Positions 49,204 to 58,259 of a stretch of 64,000 bases of DNA are shown here, piece after piece. The notes under the pieces were generated by a model. The model ran no database searches, was not told the DNA's origin, and saw only the letters and a program-made list of their open reading frames with translations. Each line of letters begins with the position of its first letter. The stretch's first letter is position 1. The DNA lies in the NCBI GenBank assembly GCA_902536305.1, contig CACAWX010000001.1, positions 124,001 through 188,000 on the forward strand. The letters run 5' to 3'. The stretch comes from an uncultured Pelagibacteraceae bacterium. GTDB lineage: Bacteria; Pseudomonadota; Alphaproteobacteria; Pelagibacterales; Pelagibacteraceae. The position numbers and the translations under genes were made by a program.

Positions 49204-50088
49204 TCATGCGGCTAAATTTTTTTCTGAAACAAATTCTAATTTTTTTAACTTGTCTATTAATTCTTTTTTCTTTTCCTCTGATAATAAAACTAAAGGCGGC
49301 ATTATATTTTTGAATGTTTCATCTTTAACTGATAAAAAGCTATGAAGTGCAGATATTAAATTATATTGATCAAATGTCTCTCTAACGTTAATTAATTGTT
49401 TGTTCTTAGATTGAGATATTTTATTTTCAAAATCGTCAAACACTTTTCTAGCTAAAGAGTGCGTAACATTCGTCACCGCAGAAATACAGCCTGAACAGCC
49501 AAGCTCTAAACCTTTTAATAGTTTGGACTCTGATCCTGGAAACATCAAAAAGTTCGGTAATTTAAGATTTTCATATAAATTGTAACTTGAATCTTTGCAT
49601 CCAATAATATTTTCTGGATAAGCTTTAACAAGTTTTATTACTGCTTCTTCTGAAAACTTATAACCACTTAATTTTTCAAAATTATATAAAATAATTTTTA
49701 CCTTAGGGATTGCACTAATCAATCTCGAGTAAAAATCAAAAACACCTTCATTAGTATTTCCTTTGTAATAGGCAGGCGGCATTATTAGAAATTCTTTAAA
49801 ATCATACTCCATTGCATATTTAACAATATCAATATTTTCATTTAAAGAATTATTACCTGTTCCTAAAAAAAAATTCTTTTTTAATTTATTGTTCGCAATT
49901 TTAGCAATAAGTTCTTTTTTTTCATTTGTAGAAATTAATTGACTTTGACCTGTTGAACCAAAAAAGAAAATTCCGTGTAAACCGCTTTGAATAGCTTGAC
50001 TTGCATGTGCAATAGTTGCATCTATATTCAAGGTCCTATCAGCATTCAATAGGCTCAAACCAGCTGCGTATACTCCTTTTTTAATCAT
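49204..50088 (-). CDS. DapA/NanA-family class I aldolase
   Basis: 294 residues of the dihydrodipicolinate synthase superfamily. FFGSTGQSQLIS (about 42-53) replaces the usual G-T-T-G-E; the catalytic Tyr is in IILYNFEK and the Schiff-base Lys in IGCKDSSYN (about 165). Many such enzymes are sialate, 2-keto-3-deoxy-sugar or 4-hydroxy-2-oxoglutarate aldolases, so this is probably not the lysine-pathway DapA. Co-directional with cfa. Confidence 0.85.
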   Translation of the reverse strand: MIKKGVYAAGLSLLNADRTLNIDATIAHASQAIQSGLHGIFFFGSTGQSQLISTNEKKELIAKIANNKLKKNFFLGTGNNSLNENIDIVKYAMEYDFKEFLIMPPAYYKGNTNEGVFDFYSRLISAIPKVKIILYNFEKLSGYKFSEEAVIKLVKAYPENIIGCKDSSYNLYENLKLPNFLMFPGSESKLLKGLELGCSGCISAVTNVTHSLARKVFDDFENKISQSKNKQLINVRETFDQYNLISALHSFLSVKDETFKNIMPPLVLLSEEKKKELIDKLKKLEFVSEKNLAA

Positions 50089-50135
50089 AATCTTACCTAA
50101 ATTATTCTGTCTAAGTTATATTAATAAAATTAAAA

Positions 50136-51092
50136 ATGAAAGTTTTAGTAATTCAACCAAAAATTGGTATGGGAGATATGGTAATTTATTTGCCCTATAT
50201 TCACGCTATATCGAAAAAGTATCAAACTCCTGTATCGATTTTAGTAAAAGAAAACTCTCGAGCAAATCAACTGTTAGCTGAAGACAGACATATTGATGAA
50301 ATTATATTATTAGACAGATCCAAAAATAATTCTGGATCTCATGATGGCCTTTCGGGTTTTTTAAAATTAAGTAAAGAAATAAAATTAAAAAATTTCAGTA
50401 AAGTTTTTATCTTCAATAGTTCATTAAGATATCTTTTAATTTCAAAATTGGCAGGCATAAAAAATATATCTCAATATCCATTATTTAGAAAAAAAGATAA
50501 TATCGTAACCTCAGCAAAAATTTTTACTGAACATGAACTAGGTTCAATTGTATCTACACAACCCGAACTAAGGATAAACCAAGAAAGTTTTAATAAAGTT
50601 AATCAAAGTTTTTCTAAGGAATTTAAACATATATGCTTAGGAGTCTCTGCTAGTGGCCCCACCAAAAGATGGAATATTGAAAATTTTATAACTCTTTGTA
50701 AAAAGATAAACGAGAAAATTCCATCAAAATTTTACTTAGCAGCAGGTAATAATGATAAAAACCTAATCGATAAGTTCCTTAATTCTAAAATTAGTAAAAA
50801 CTGTACTTCGTTCCAAGACTTAAAGATAAAAGAAACAATGCCTATTATTAAAAATTGTGATCTCTATATAGGAAATGATACAGGCTGGTTGCATATTTCT
50901 TCAGCGCTAGGAATTAAATGTTTAGCATTATTCATGGATAGTCCAGTGCAAGCGTACGGTAAATATTCTAAAAATATTAATATTATTTTACCAGAAGGTG
51001 AAACTGAAGAGACAACTACACATGATACTTTAGGAGCAGATAAAATTTCATTTGAGAAGGTTTTTGAGAAATCTATAGAACTTTTGAATTAG
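50136..51092 (+). CDS. Glycosyltransferase family 9 (heptosyltransferase-like)
   Basis: Transfers heptose or another sugar in LPS/glycan assembly. 318 residues with the GT9 features: QPKIGMGDMVIYLPYIHAI at the N-terminus, GVSASGPTKRWNIENF (sugar-nucleotide site; ASGPTKRW is the ADP-heptose-like ASG-x-x-K-x-W) at about 169-184, and IGNDTGWLHISSALGI (about 247-262). Divergent from the DapA-like gene; its stop overlaps the J-protein gene by four bases. Confidence 0.88.
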   Translation: MKVLVIQPKIGMGDMVIYLPYIHAISKKYQTPVSILVKENSRANQLLAEDRHIDEIILLDRSKNNSGSHDGLSGFLKLSKEIKLKNFSKVFIFNSSLRYLLISKLAGIKNISQYPLFRKKDNIVTSAKIFTEHELGSIVSTQPELRINQESFNKVNQSFSKEFKHICLGVSASGPTKRWNIENFITLCKKINEKIPSKFYLAAGNNDKNLIDKFLNSKISKNCTSFQDLKIKETMPIIKNCDLYIGNDTGWLHISSALGIKCLALFMDSPVQAYGKYSKNINIILPEGETEETTTHDTLGADKISFEKVFEKSIELLN

Positions 51093-51598
51093 CTAAAATC
51101 TGTTTTAATTATTTTTTCTTTCGCCTCGTTAACTAACTGGCTGAGTCTTTCTGTTTTTACATCTCTATTCATATCTGGATGTATTTTTTTTTGAAGCTGA
51201 TTAGCTGCTTTAAGTACCTCATCTTTAGAACACCCCCTTTTTAATCCAAGTAACTTATATGCCTCGTCGTTAGTAACACTTGATGATCCTTGAGTTTGAC
51301 CAAACTGACCTTGAGAAAATCGCCCTGAATTTTTTAAAAATTGGATCAATCTCCATAGCTGAAACATTTGAAGAGCAGTTAAACCTTTAATTTTTAGCCC
51401 ACTTAAAATTACGAATAGAAATGGAAGTGAAAAGATATACTTTCCCCCAATTGCTAAAAGAGCAGCGAGTATCAATGAAAAATAAACTGCAATTTTTTTA
51501 ATTGTAGTTGCAATTTTTTTTGAACTAGTGCGTGCAAACCAGTTTAAAAACAAATAAACAATGACAAAAATGATAATTCCTATTAGAAACAAATTCAT
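51089..51598 (-). CDS. Membrane-anchored J-domain protein (Tim14/Pam18-like)
   Basis: 169 residues: an N-terminal membrane helix (about 3-19), a second hydrophobic stretch (about 40-66), then a C-terminal minimal J-domain (about 111-167) with the H-P-D motif at 140-142 (KKIHPDMNRD) that stimulates Hsp70. The domain layout, membrane first and J last with nothing after, is that of mitochondrial Tim14/DNAJC19 and their alphaproteobacterial relatives. Confidence 0.88.
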   Translation of the reverse strand: MNLFLIGIIIFVIVYLFLNWFARTSSKKIATTIKKIAVYFSLILAALLAIGGKYIFSLPFLFVILSGLKIKGLTALQMFQLWRLIQFLKNSGRFSQGQFGQTQGSSSVTNDEAYKLLGLKRGCSKDEVLKAANQLQKKIHPDMNRDVKTERLSQLVNEAKEKIIKTDFS

Positions 51599-51611
51599 AT
51601 AATTTTCTATT

Positions 51612-53696
51612 ATGAGTATACCAAAACTAAAAAAAATTAAGAGTGAGAAAAAATACCACGACCTAAATTTAATAGATGAATATGCTTGGGTAGACCAGCC
51701 AAATATCCTTGAAGTGTTAAAAGATGCAAATAAGCTTGATCCAGAAGTTAAAAACTACATTAAAGCTAATAATAACATTACTGATCAATATTTTGATGAT
51801 GTAAAGAACTTACAAAAAAATTTATTTAAGGAAATTAAATCTAAAATTAAACTTGATGACACTTCGCTTAAGTTTAAAGATAAGAAATACTATTATTGGG
51901 TAAAAACAGAGGCTAAAGGCAATTACGGAAAAAGAATAAGACAATTAATCGATGGTTCTAAACCTGAGGAAGTTTTTTTTGATGGTGATCTTGAAAAGAA
52001 AAATTATGGATCCGAATATTTTGGTTTAGGTTCAGTAAGCACATCTCACTGTGATGATCTTATGGCTTACTCGTTAGACTTAAAAGGATCTGAATACTAT
52101 ACAATATACCTTAGAGATTTAAGAACTGGAAAAAATAAGCAGGATGTTATCGAAAATACAAGTGGAGGAATAACCTGGTCTTTAGATAGTAAAAGTTTTT
52201 TTTATTCAAAATTAGATAAATTTCATAGACCTAGAAAAATTTATAAACATATTATCGGCCATCCTGTTAAAGAGGACGAACTCATATTCGAAGAAAAAGA
52301 TGATACATTTACTTGCAACATTAGTCTTACCTCAGATGAAAAATTTTTTATTATTTCCACATCTGATCATATCACTACTGAAGAATACTTTTTTCAATCA
52401 AATAATTTAAAAATTAAGCCTGTTTTATTTAAAAAAAGAAAAAAGGATACAAGGTATTCGATAGATTCTTGGAAAGGATATTTTTATATTCATACCAATG
52501 AAGATGCCAGAGACTATAAAGTATTGAGATGTAAGACTGATCAGATCAATAAATTAGAAACTTTTATTCCTGCTAAAAAAGAAACTGTTATTGGTGGCCT
52601 CGATTTTCTTGATAATTATATTTTACGTGGCGAAAAATCTGATGCTATTCCAAAGTTATTTGTAAGAAATATTAAAACAAATAAAGAAGAGGAAATAAAA
52701 ATTTCTGATGAAGCTATTGGAGTACCTGGAGCTTCTCTAATGCAAAAAGATACAAATACAACAAAAATAAGAGTTAGTTGGGAAAGCATGGCAACACCTG
52801 GGAAAATCTTCGAATATGATATTCTTACAAAAGAAAAAAAATTAGTTAAAGAAACAGAAATTCCATCAGGTCATGATCCAAATAAATATGTGGTAGAGCG
52901 GATCAAGGCTAAATCACACGATGGCAGAATGATACCTATAAGTTTAGTAAGATTAAAAAATACAAAGCAAGATGCTAAATCTAAAGTATTACTATACGCG
53001 TATGGTGCCTATAAGCATAGTATTTCACCATCATTTAGTGCCTCAAGATTTTGTTTAATTGATAGAGGTATTACATTTGCCATTGCACATATAAGAGGCG
53101 GGGGAGATCTTGGAGATGCGTGGCATGAGGAGGGTAAAAAGAAATTAAAAAGAAATACTTTTTTAGATTACATTGCTTGCGCTAATCATTTAATTGAACA
53201 AAGATACACTTATAAAGGTGGCATTTGTTTTTACGGTGGCAGCGCTGGAGGTCTGACTGGTGGAGCAGTAGCAAATATGGCTCCAGAATTATTTTTCTCA
53301 ATGTTATTGTTAGTTCCTTTTGTAGATACAATGACAACAATGTTAAATGAGAAATTACCATTAACTCCTGCAGAATGGGAATTGTGGGGCAATCCAATTA
53401 AAGATAAGGATTATTTTGAGTATATTCTTTCTTATGCTCCATACAATAATCTTGGAAAGAAAGATTATCCTTCGATGTTAATTACAACATCTCTATTTGA
53501 TAACCGCGTTCTATATTCAGAGCCAATTAAATATATTGCAAAACTTAGAGATATTAAAACAGATAATAATGCTCAATTACTTAAGTGTAAAATGAAAGCT
53601 GCTGGTCACGGGGGAATGAGTGGGCGAGATAATGCAATTACAGAATTAGCAGAAGAATACTCTTTTATTTTAAAGTCTGCAAAAATTTTAAAATAA
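51612..53696 (+). CDS. ptrB: Oligopeptidase B (prolyl oligopeptidase family)
   Basis: Serine peptidase (S9) that cleaves peptides after basic residues. 694 residues: N-terminal seven-bladed beta-propeller (about 60-400) and C-terminal alpha/beta hydrolase with the nucleophile in FYGGSAGGLTGG (about 538-549), the Asp near FDNRVLYSEP, and the His in KAAGHGGMSGR (about 661). DAWHEEGKK and GGDLGDAW are OpB-typical. No signal peptide, so cytoplasmic or leaderless. Confidence 0.93.
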   Translation: MSIPKLKKIKSEKKYHDLNLIDEYAWVDQPNILEVLKDANKLDPEVKNYIKANNNITDQYFDDVKNLQKNLFKEIKSKIKLDDTSLKFKDKKYYYWVKTEAKGNYGKRIRQLIDGSKPEEVFFDGDLEKKNYGSEYFGLGSVSTSHCDDLMAYSLDLKGSEYYTIYLRDLRTGKNKQDVIENTSGGITWSLDSKSFFYSKLDKFHRPRKIYKHIIGHPVKEDELIFEEKDDTFTCNISLTSDEKFFIISTSDHITTEEYFFQSNNLKIKPVLFKKRKKDTRYSIDSWKGYFYIHTNEDARDYKVLRCKTDQINKLETFIPAKKETVIGGLDFLDNYILRGEKSDAIPKLFVRNIKTNKEEEIKISDEAIGVPGASLMQKDTNTTKIRVSWESMATPGKIFEYDILTKEKKLVKETEIPSGHDPNKYVVERIKAKSHDGRMIPISLVRLKNTKQDAKSKVLLYAYGAYKHSISPSFSASRFCLIDRGITFAIAHIRGGGDLGDAWHEEGKKKLKRNTFLDYIACANHLIEQRYTYKGGICFYGGSAGGLTGGAVANMAPELFFSMLLLVPFVDTMTTMLNEKLPLTPAEWELWGNPIKDKDYFEYILSYAPYNNLGKKDYPSMLITTSLFDNRVLYSEPIKYIAKLRDIKTDNNAQLLKCKMKAAGHGGMSGRDNAITELAEEYSFILKSAKILK

Positions 53697-53701
53697 CTAT
53701 C

Positions 53702-53731
53702 TTGAAAATTTAAAAATAATTATTACATATT
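53702..53731 (+). promoter_or_regulatory. Candidate promoter of hsp20
   Basis: TTGAAA (53702-53707) is followed by 17-18 bases and ACATAT/CATATT (53725-53731). The fuller CTTGAA (53701-53706) resembles the -35 of heat-shock sigma-32 promoters; the -10 side does not match CCCCAT or the alphaproteobacterial CYTATNT well and the spacing is too long for it. So it is promoter-like, heat-shock type only possible. Confidence 0.4.
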
Positions 53732-53786
53732 CAATGTTGGTTGCCAAATGGGGCTGACAAGTAACCTTGCTAACAAAGGAGGATAT
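53732..53786 (+). promoter_or_regulatory. Structured hsp20 leader with strong Shine-Dalgarno
   Basis: AAAGGAGG (53776-53782) sits five bases before ATG 53787, a near-perfect ribosome binding site rare in this window. Upstream the leader can fold: GGTTGC (53739-53744) pairs with GTAACC (53761-53766) around CAAATGGGGCTGACAA, or GTTGG (53736-53740) with CTAAC (53770-53774). Small heat-shock genes of Alphaproteobacteria often carry ROSE-type RNA thermometers; this could be one, but the Shine-Dalgarno itself is not obviously paired. Confidence 0.4.
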
Positions 53787-54230
53787 ATGACAAGTAAGGA
53801 TCTATCGATCTTTAATTCACTCAGACCTTATAGCATCGGATTTGATGACATGTTTGATCAGTTCGAGTCTATATTGGGAAATGGCAGTCTTGCTATGCAA
53901 AGCAATTATCCGCCATATAACATCCGAAAAGTAGGCAATGATAAGTACGCTATTGAAGTAGCGGTTGCTGGCTTTAACAAAAACGATGTTGAAGTTGAAT
54001 ATGAAGATAATCTTTTAACTGTTAAGACTAAAGACGTTAAAAGATCTGAAGAAAAAGATGGTGATGAAGTTATTCATCGAGGAATCTCACAAAGATCTTT
54101 TGCTAGATCATTTACGATTGCAGATGATGTGAAAGTAAATGGTGCTGAGCTTAAAGATGGTTTGCTTACAATTTCTTGTGAAAAAATCATACCAGAAATG
54201 AAGAAAAAAAAACTTATTGAAATTAAATAA
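53787..54230 (+). CDS. Small heat-shock protein, Hsp20/IbpA family
   Basis: Holdase that binds unfolding proteins. 147 residues from MTSKDLSIF: N-terminal Phe-rich part with FDDMFDQFE, an alpha-crystallin domain (about 45-130) with PPYNIRK, AVAGFNKNDVEVEYED, HRGISQRSFARSFTIADDV, and ADLKDGLLTI-like GAELKDGLLTIS, then an IEIK tail. The frame opens 13 codons earlier at 53748, but ATG 53787 has the AAAGGAGG site and matches IbpA starts. Terminator-like hairpin follows. Confidence 0.95.
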   Translation: MTSKDLSIFNSLRPYSIGFDDMFDQFESILGNGSLAMQSNYPPYNIRKVGNDKYAIEVAVAGFNKNDVEVEYEDNLLTVKTKDVKRSEEKDGDEVIHRGISQRSFARSFTIADDVKVNGAELKDGLLTISCEKIIPEMKKKKLIEIK

Positions 54231-54242
54231 GTTTACCTTACT

Positions 54243-54263
54243 TGCGGAGTTAAATGCTCCGCA
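54243..54263. terminator. Hairpin between convergent hsp20 and gshB
   Basis: TGCGGAG (54243-54249) and CTCCGCA (54257-54263) form a seven-pair GC-rich stem with a seven-base loop between the two converging stops. There is no T-run on either side, but it is the only structured element in this 37-base gap and is probably a shared transcription stop or 3'-end protector. Confidence 0.6.
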
Positions 54264-54267
54264 GGTA

Positions 54268-55188
54268 TTAAATATTATCAAAAAAATACTTACCTAAATT
54301 AACGCCTGTTAAATCGTAATAAGTCTTCAAACCTGTTGGACTTGTAACATTTATGTCCCCAATAAGTTTTCCTTGAATAAAGTCTATGCCTGCAAAATAA
54401 ATATTTTGTTTTTTTAATTCGATAGCTACGATCTTACTAATCTCCATTTCATTCTGGCTAATCTCTATTTTTTTTGCGGATGCTCCCTTGCTCATATTTG
54501 AAAGTATACTGCCTTTTTTTGGAAGCCTTGAGATAGCTCCTTTTATTTTTCCATTAATTATAAATACTCTTTTATCTCCTTTTGAAATCTGAGGAATAAA
54601 CTTTTGAAACATTAAATGATGATATTTTTTTATAAATTTATTTATTAATGATTTATTAAATTTAGTTATGAGTTTTACGTCATTACCACTGTAACTTTCG
54701 ATTGGCTTCATCACTATTTTTTTATTCCTTTTTAAAAATAATTTAATTTCATTTAAATTTTCACTGATTAAAGTCTTGGGCATAAACTTGGTTAATCTTA
54801 GAGAAAAGAGTTTTTCAGGTACTTCCCTTAAAGCTTTAGGATAATTAATTATTCTAACTTTTTTTGAAATATGCTCCAAAATAAATGTCGTATTAATATA
54901 TTGTTGGTTAAACGGAGGTTCGCTTCGTATTAATATCAATTTTGCTTGCAAAAGATTTAATACTTTTTTATTGAGTACTTTTACTGGTTTCTTTGAATTA
55001 TCTACGAATTTTACTTTGGAGCATAAGGCTGTCACTTTACCGTTGATAAAACTTAGATCTCTAGGTTCATAATAATAGATTTGATAACTTCTTCTTTGAG
55101 CCTCTAAGCCTAAGAAAAAAGAGGTATCGGTTTTAATGTTTATTTTTTTTAAACTAGAACCCTGAATAATTAAAATTTTCTTTTTCAT
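54268..55188 (-). CDS. gshB: Glutathione synthase
   Basis: ATP-grasp enzyme joining glycine to gamma-glutamylcysteine. 306 residues: N-terminal DTSFFLGLEAQRRSYQIYYYEPRD (here split DTSFFLGLEA and IYYYEPRDL), RSEPPFNQQY, VMKPIESYSGNDV (ATP loop), GDKRVFIINGKIKGAISR, and FAGIDFIQGKLIGDINVTSPTG (split) at the C-terminus. These match proteobacterial GshB. It overlaps gshA by 35 bases in another frame. Confidence 0.93.
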   Translation of the reverse strand: MKKKILIIQGSSLKKINIKTDTSFFLGLEAQRRSYQIYYYEPRDLSFINGKVTALCSKVKFVDNSKKPVKVLNKKVLNLLQAKLILIRSEPPFNQQYINTTFILEHISKKVRIINYPKALREVPEKLFSLRLTKFMPKTLISENLNEIKLFLKRNKKIVMKPIESYSGNDVKLITKFNKSLINKFIKKYHHLMFQKFIPQISKGDKRVFIINGKIKGAISRLPKKGSILSNMSKGASAKKIEISQNEMEISKIVAIELKKQNIYFAGIDFIQGKLIGDINVTSPTGLKTYYDLTGVNLGKYFFDNI

Positions 55189-56476
55189 TTTTAAAAAAAT
55201 CTAAGTTTTTAGTCTTCTTATATTGATCTAATAAAAGCTGCGCTCTATTCTTTTTATTCTTAATTACATTTTCAACATGTTTTAAATAAACTGTTTCATC
55301 GTTTCCTTTAGAATTAATCTGCTTTCTTTCTACTAAACCTCTTTTAGCAATATCGAAAAATATATTTCCCCACTCATGTAATTTTTTACCTTCAAGTTCT
55401 GTTTCAAGACCTTTTTTAGGAGACTCTAAATATGCATTCATTACATTTTCTTTTTTCCATTTCATTGCGATCTCGAAAGCTTCATCAAGCCCTTTATAAA
55501 ATATACCTGTAAAAAATGCTGGACCATCGCAGAGACATTCCCAATCGCAAGCATCTAAAGATCTTACTTCAATAAATTGTTTTAATCTTACTTCTGTAAA
55601 TATAGTTGCAAGATGAGTTTCAAAATCTTGTAAGCTTGCTTCATCTTTAAGATTTGAATAATTACCTAAAATAAAATCTTTAAAAGGTTGTCCGTTAGGT
55701 TCAATATAATTTTTATCTCTAATTACAAATAAAATAGGATACTCGGTCACGTGATCAAAATATTTTTCAAAGCTTACCTTTTCAAAAGCTATAGGCATTA
55801 TTCCTCCACGAGAAGTGTTTTGCCAAACTTTATTTCTATATGAATAATAACCAACCGGTTGACCTGACTCAAAAGGTGAATTTGAATAAAGAGCTATTGT
55901 TATAGGTGTTAAATAATTACCTAGTCTAAAAATTTTTTCAAAGTTTTCTTCTGAAGTGTAATCGTAATTAATTTGTATGCCGCAAGTTCTATACATCATT
56001 TCTAAACTCTGCTTGCCTCCTTTGGGCATTTCCTTGGTCATAATTTTATATCTACTTTTTGGACTCTGAGGAATATCTGACAAACTATTAAAAGGATCGA
56101 AACCAATTGATACAGTGTTTACATCTAAGCTTTTGCTCGCAATTTCTATTTCTTTTAAAAATTTTGAACTCTCGCTACAAACTTGGTGAATATTTTCTAG
56201 CGGCGCACCAGACAACTCACATTGTAATCCTGGTTCTGTGGTAATTCGCTGTTTGTTTCTTTGCATACCAATAATATTTCCTTTTTCATAAAGAGGTTCC
56301 CAATTATTAACTTTTAAGTTCTCAAAAAGTTTTTTTAAAGTTTTATAAGAAATCCTTTTTTTATTTTGTCCCTCGAACAAAAATCTTTCATGTTCAACAC
56401 CTATCTTAAGATTATTTGAACTTTTTGTTCCTTTTAAAAAATATTCTATGAATTGAGATTTATTTTTTATGTCCAT
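55154..56476 (-). CDS. gshA: Glutamate-cysteine ligase, plant/alphaproteobacterial type
   Basis: First step of glutathione synthesis. 440 residues of the GCS2 family: KIGVEHERFLF (Glu-His-Glu, about 24-33), TTEPGLQCELSGAP, MPKGGKQSLEMMYRTCGIQINYDYTSEE (split), RGGIMPIAFE, FIEVRSLDACDWEC. gshA is upstream of gshB with a 35-base overlap. A lipoprotein gene lies three bases upstream on the same strand. Confidence 0.94.
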   Translation of the reverse strand: MDIKNKSQFIEYFLKGTKSSNNLKIGVEHERFLFEGQNKKRISYKTLKKLFENLKVNNWEPLYEKGNIIGMQRNKQRITTEPGLQCELSGAPLENIHQVCSESSKFLKEIEIASKSLDVNTVSIGFDPFNSLSDIPQSPKSRYKIMTKEMPKGGKQSLEMMYRTCGIQINYDYTSEENFEKIFRLGNYLTPITIALYSNSPFESGQPVGYYSYRNKVWQNTSRGGIMPIAFEKVSFEKYFDHVTEYPILFVIRDKNYIEPNGQPFKDFILGNYSNLKDEASLQDFETHLATIFTEVRLKQFIEVRSLDACDWECLCDGPAFFTGIFYKGLDEAFEIAMKWKKENVMNAYLESPKKGLETELEGKKLHEWGNIFFDIAKRGLVERKQINSKGNDETVYLKHVENVIKNKKNRAQLLLDQYKKTKNLDFFKNEKENFNYSGF

Positions 56477-56479
56477 GCT

Positions 56480-56785
56480 TTAAAAACAGTTTTTACTGCT
56501 AAAGCCTACTACCATATTTCTAGGATTTACCTCAAACTTTCGGACACACTTAATCTTATATTTTTCTGTGACATAAACGTAATTTCTATTTTTAGAATTA
56601 AGAAACTCAACCTTATCCGGTTGCCCATAAAAGCTTTTGAGTTCCGATTCTGATTTGTTTAACCATTTGCTCAACTCTTTTTGCTCTATTATAGTTTTAT
56701 CATCAATCTTTTTGGAGACGGTCTGACATGCATTAATTGCAATAGAGAGTAAAACTAATAAAAAGATTGTTTTAATTTTATTCAT
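56480..56785 (-). CDS. Small lipoprotein
   Basis: 101 residues: a signal peptide with lipobox I-N-A-C (Cys20, MNKIKTIFLLVLLSIAINAC), then a mature part of about 80 residues including WLNKSESELKSFYGQPDKVEFLN and a C-terminal pair of Cys (IKCVRKF and SSKNCF). The LKSFYGQPD motif with following YVYVTEKYK is the shape of small SmpA/OmlA-like outer-membrane lipoproteins (they hold the x-x-x-G-x-P motif). I cannot confirm the family. It is probably co-transcribed with gshA. Confidence 0.75.
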   Translation of the reverse strand: MNKIKTIFLLVLLSIAINACQTVSKKIDDKTIIEQKELSKWLNKSESELKSFYGQPDKVEFLNSKNRNYVYVTEKYKIKCVRKFEVNPRNMVVGFSSKNCF

Positions 56786-56843
56786 TTTAATTTGTTAGAT
56801 TTTACTATGAAAACTTATAAACAGAAATATTAAGTGTAGGTTG

Positions 56844-56849
56844 TATAAT
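56844..56849 (+). promoter_or_regulatory. Probable -10 element of the purine permease gene
   Basis: TATAAT 56844-56849, about 72 bases before the ATG, in a 135-base divergent spacer. The gene has a good Shine-Dalgarno (AGGAGGT, 56910-56916). A purine riboswitch was looked for in the leader and not found. Confidence 0.4.
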
Positions 56850-56920
56850 TTGAAAAACCTTAAATTTATTAAGATTTTAAACAAGATATAGAGTATTTAG
56901 CATTAACAGGAGGTCTTTGA

Positions 56921-58231
56921 ATGTTAAATAAATATTTTGAATATAGAAAACACAAAACAAATTTTAAAACAGAAGTTATCGCTGGTGTAACGACCTTTCT
57001 TACAATGGCTTACATAATGTTTTTAAATCCCTTTATTCTCTCTGGAGAGTTTGCTGGAACAGAAAAAGGTTTTTTTGATTTTGGCGCAGTGTTCACTGCA
57101 ACAATTTTAGCGACCGCTCTGGCATGTTTTATCATGGCTTTCCATGGAAAAACTTGGCCAATAGGTTTAGCGCCTGGAATGGGAATCAACGCGTTCGTTG
57201 CGTATGGTGTCGTTGCAGGAATGGGTTACACTCCTCAAGCAGCTTTAGGTGCTGTTCTTGTTGCAGGTGTAATCTTCTTAGTAATATCATTAACACCAAT
57301 AAGAGCTTGGTTAATCAATTCAATACCAAAAAGTCTTAAGCTTGGAATAGGTGCTGGTATAGGATTATTTTTAGCTATCATTGGTTTAGAAATAATGGGT
57401 GTAGTAGGAGATCATCCAGTAACACTTGTTACTCTTGGTGATATTAAAAATCCTTTAGTGCTTTTAGCCTGTTTAACTTTTGTTTTTATGATCGTGTTAG
57501 AAAAAATGAAAATAAGAGGAAATATTATTATCGGTATTCTTTTATTTAGTATTATCGCTTGGTCGACAGGTTTAGCAAAATTCAATGGTGTAGTAGGATC
57601 AATTCCTCCAATGACTTACCTATTTGAATTTGACCTAAAAGCTGCTTTTACTGCTGGAATGGCATCAATTGTCTTTACTTTATTATTTATAGATTTTTTT
57701 GATACAGCCGGAACATTAACGTCTGTGGCTAATGTTGCGGGTAAAGTTGATAAGAAAGGTAAAGTGCAAGATATTGATAAAGCTATGTTATCTGACAGTG
57801 TGGGTACTGTTGCTGGGGCGATGATGGGCACAACAACTGTCACAAGTTATGTTGAGTCAGGTGCAGGTGTGAAAGCTGGTGGCAGAACGGGAATGACGTC
57901 ATTAGTCATAGGTATTTTATTTTTAGCTTGTTTATTTTTTGCTCCTTTGGCAACAAGTTTACCTAAAGAAATCGATGGAGCAGCTTTATTATATGTTGCA
58001 ATACTATTTGTAAGAAATATTACAGATATTGATTGGAATGATATAGCAGAGTCAGGTCCTGCAGTCCTAGCTATGATAGTTATGCCTCTTACTTACAGTA
58101 TAAGTAATGGTATTGCTCTAGCTTTTATTGCTTACGCTTTAATCAGAATTTTTACTGGTAAGTTTGGACAAACTTCTCCAGCAATTTGGGTTATAGCTGT
58201 ATTTAGTGTTTTAAGCTTTTACGTAGCTTAA
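56921..58231 (+). CDS. NCS2-family nucleobase permease (AzgA/PbuG type)
   Basis: Proton-coupled uptake of purines such as adenine, guanine or hypoxanthine. 436 residues with about 12-14 membrane segments. N-terminal YFEYRKHKTNFKTEVIAGVTTFLTMAYIMF (split) is the AzgA signature; GMGINAFVAYGVV, FIDFFDTAGTLTSVAN and TTTVTSYVESGAGVKAGGRTG (split) are the substrate-site motifs. Next to a phosphoribosyltransferase gene (convergent), consistent with purine salvage. Confidence 0.93.
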   Translation: MLNKYFEYRKHKTNFKTEVIAGVTTFLTMAYIMFLNPFILSGEFAGTEKGFFDFGAVFTATILATALACFIMAFHGKTWPIGLAPGMGINAFVAYGVVAGMGYTPQAALGAVLVAGVIFLVISLTPIRAWLINSIPKSLKLGIGAGIGLFLAIIGLEIMGVVGDHPVTLVTLGDIKNPLVLLACLTFVFMIVLEKMKIRGNIIIGILLFSIIAWSTGLAKFNGVVGSIPPMTYLFEFDLKAAFTAGMASIVFTLLFIDFFDTAGTLTSVANVAGKVDKKGKVQDIDKAMLSDSVGTVAGAMMGTTTVTSYVESGAGVKAGGRTGMTSLVIGILFLACLFFAPLATSLPKEIDGAALLYVAILFVRNITDIDWNDIAESGPAVLAMIVMPLTYSISNGIALAFIAYALIRIFTGKFGQTSPAIWVIAVFSVLSFYVA

Positions 58232-58237
58232 AGATTT

Positions 58238-58259
58238 AGGGCCAGTATAAGCTGGCCCT
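58238..58259. terminator. Bidirectional terminator between permease and phosphoribosyltransferase genes
   Basis: AGGGCCAG (58238-58245) and CTGGCCCT (58252-58259) form a perfect eight-pair stem with a six-base loop. On the plus strand TTTAGC follows; on the minus strand AAATC. It lies seven bases after the permease stop and immediately before the converging stop of the phosphoribosyltransferase gene. Confidence 0.75.

Noticed and set aside
56786-56920. Possible purine riboswitch before the nucleobase permease
   Set aside because: The conserved aptamer core and its loop-loop sequences are not present; only a weak five-pair AT stem is seen.
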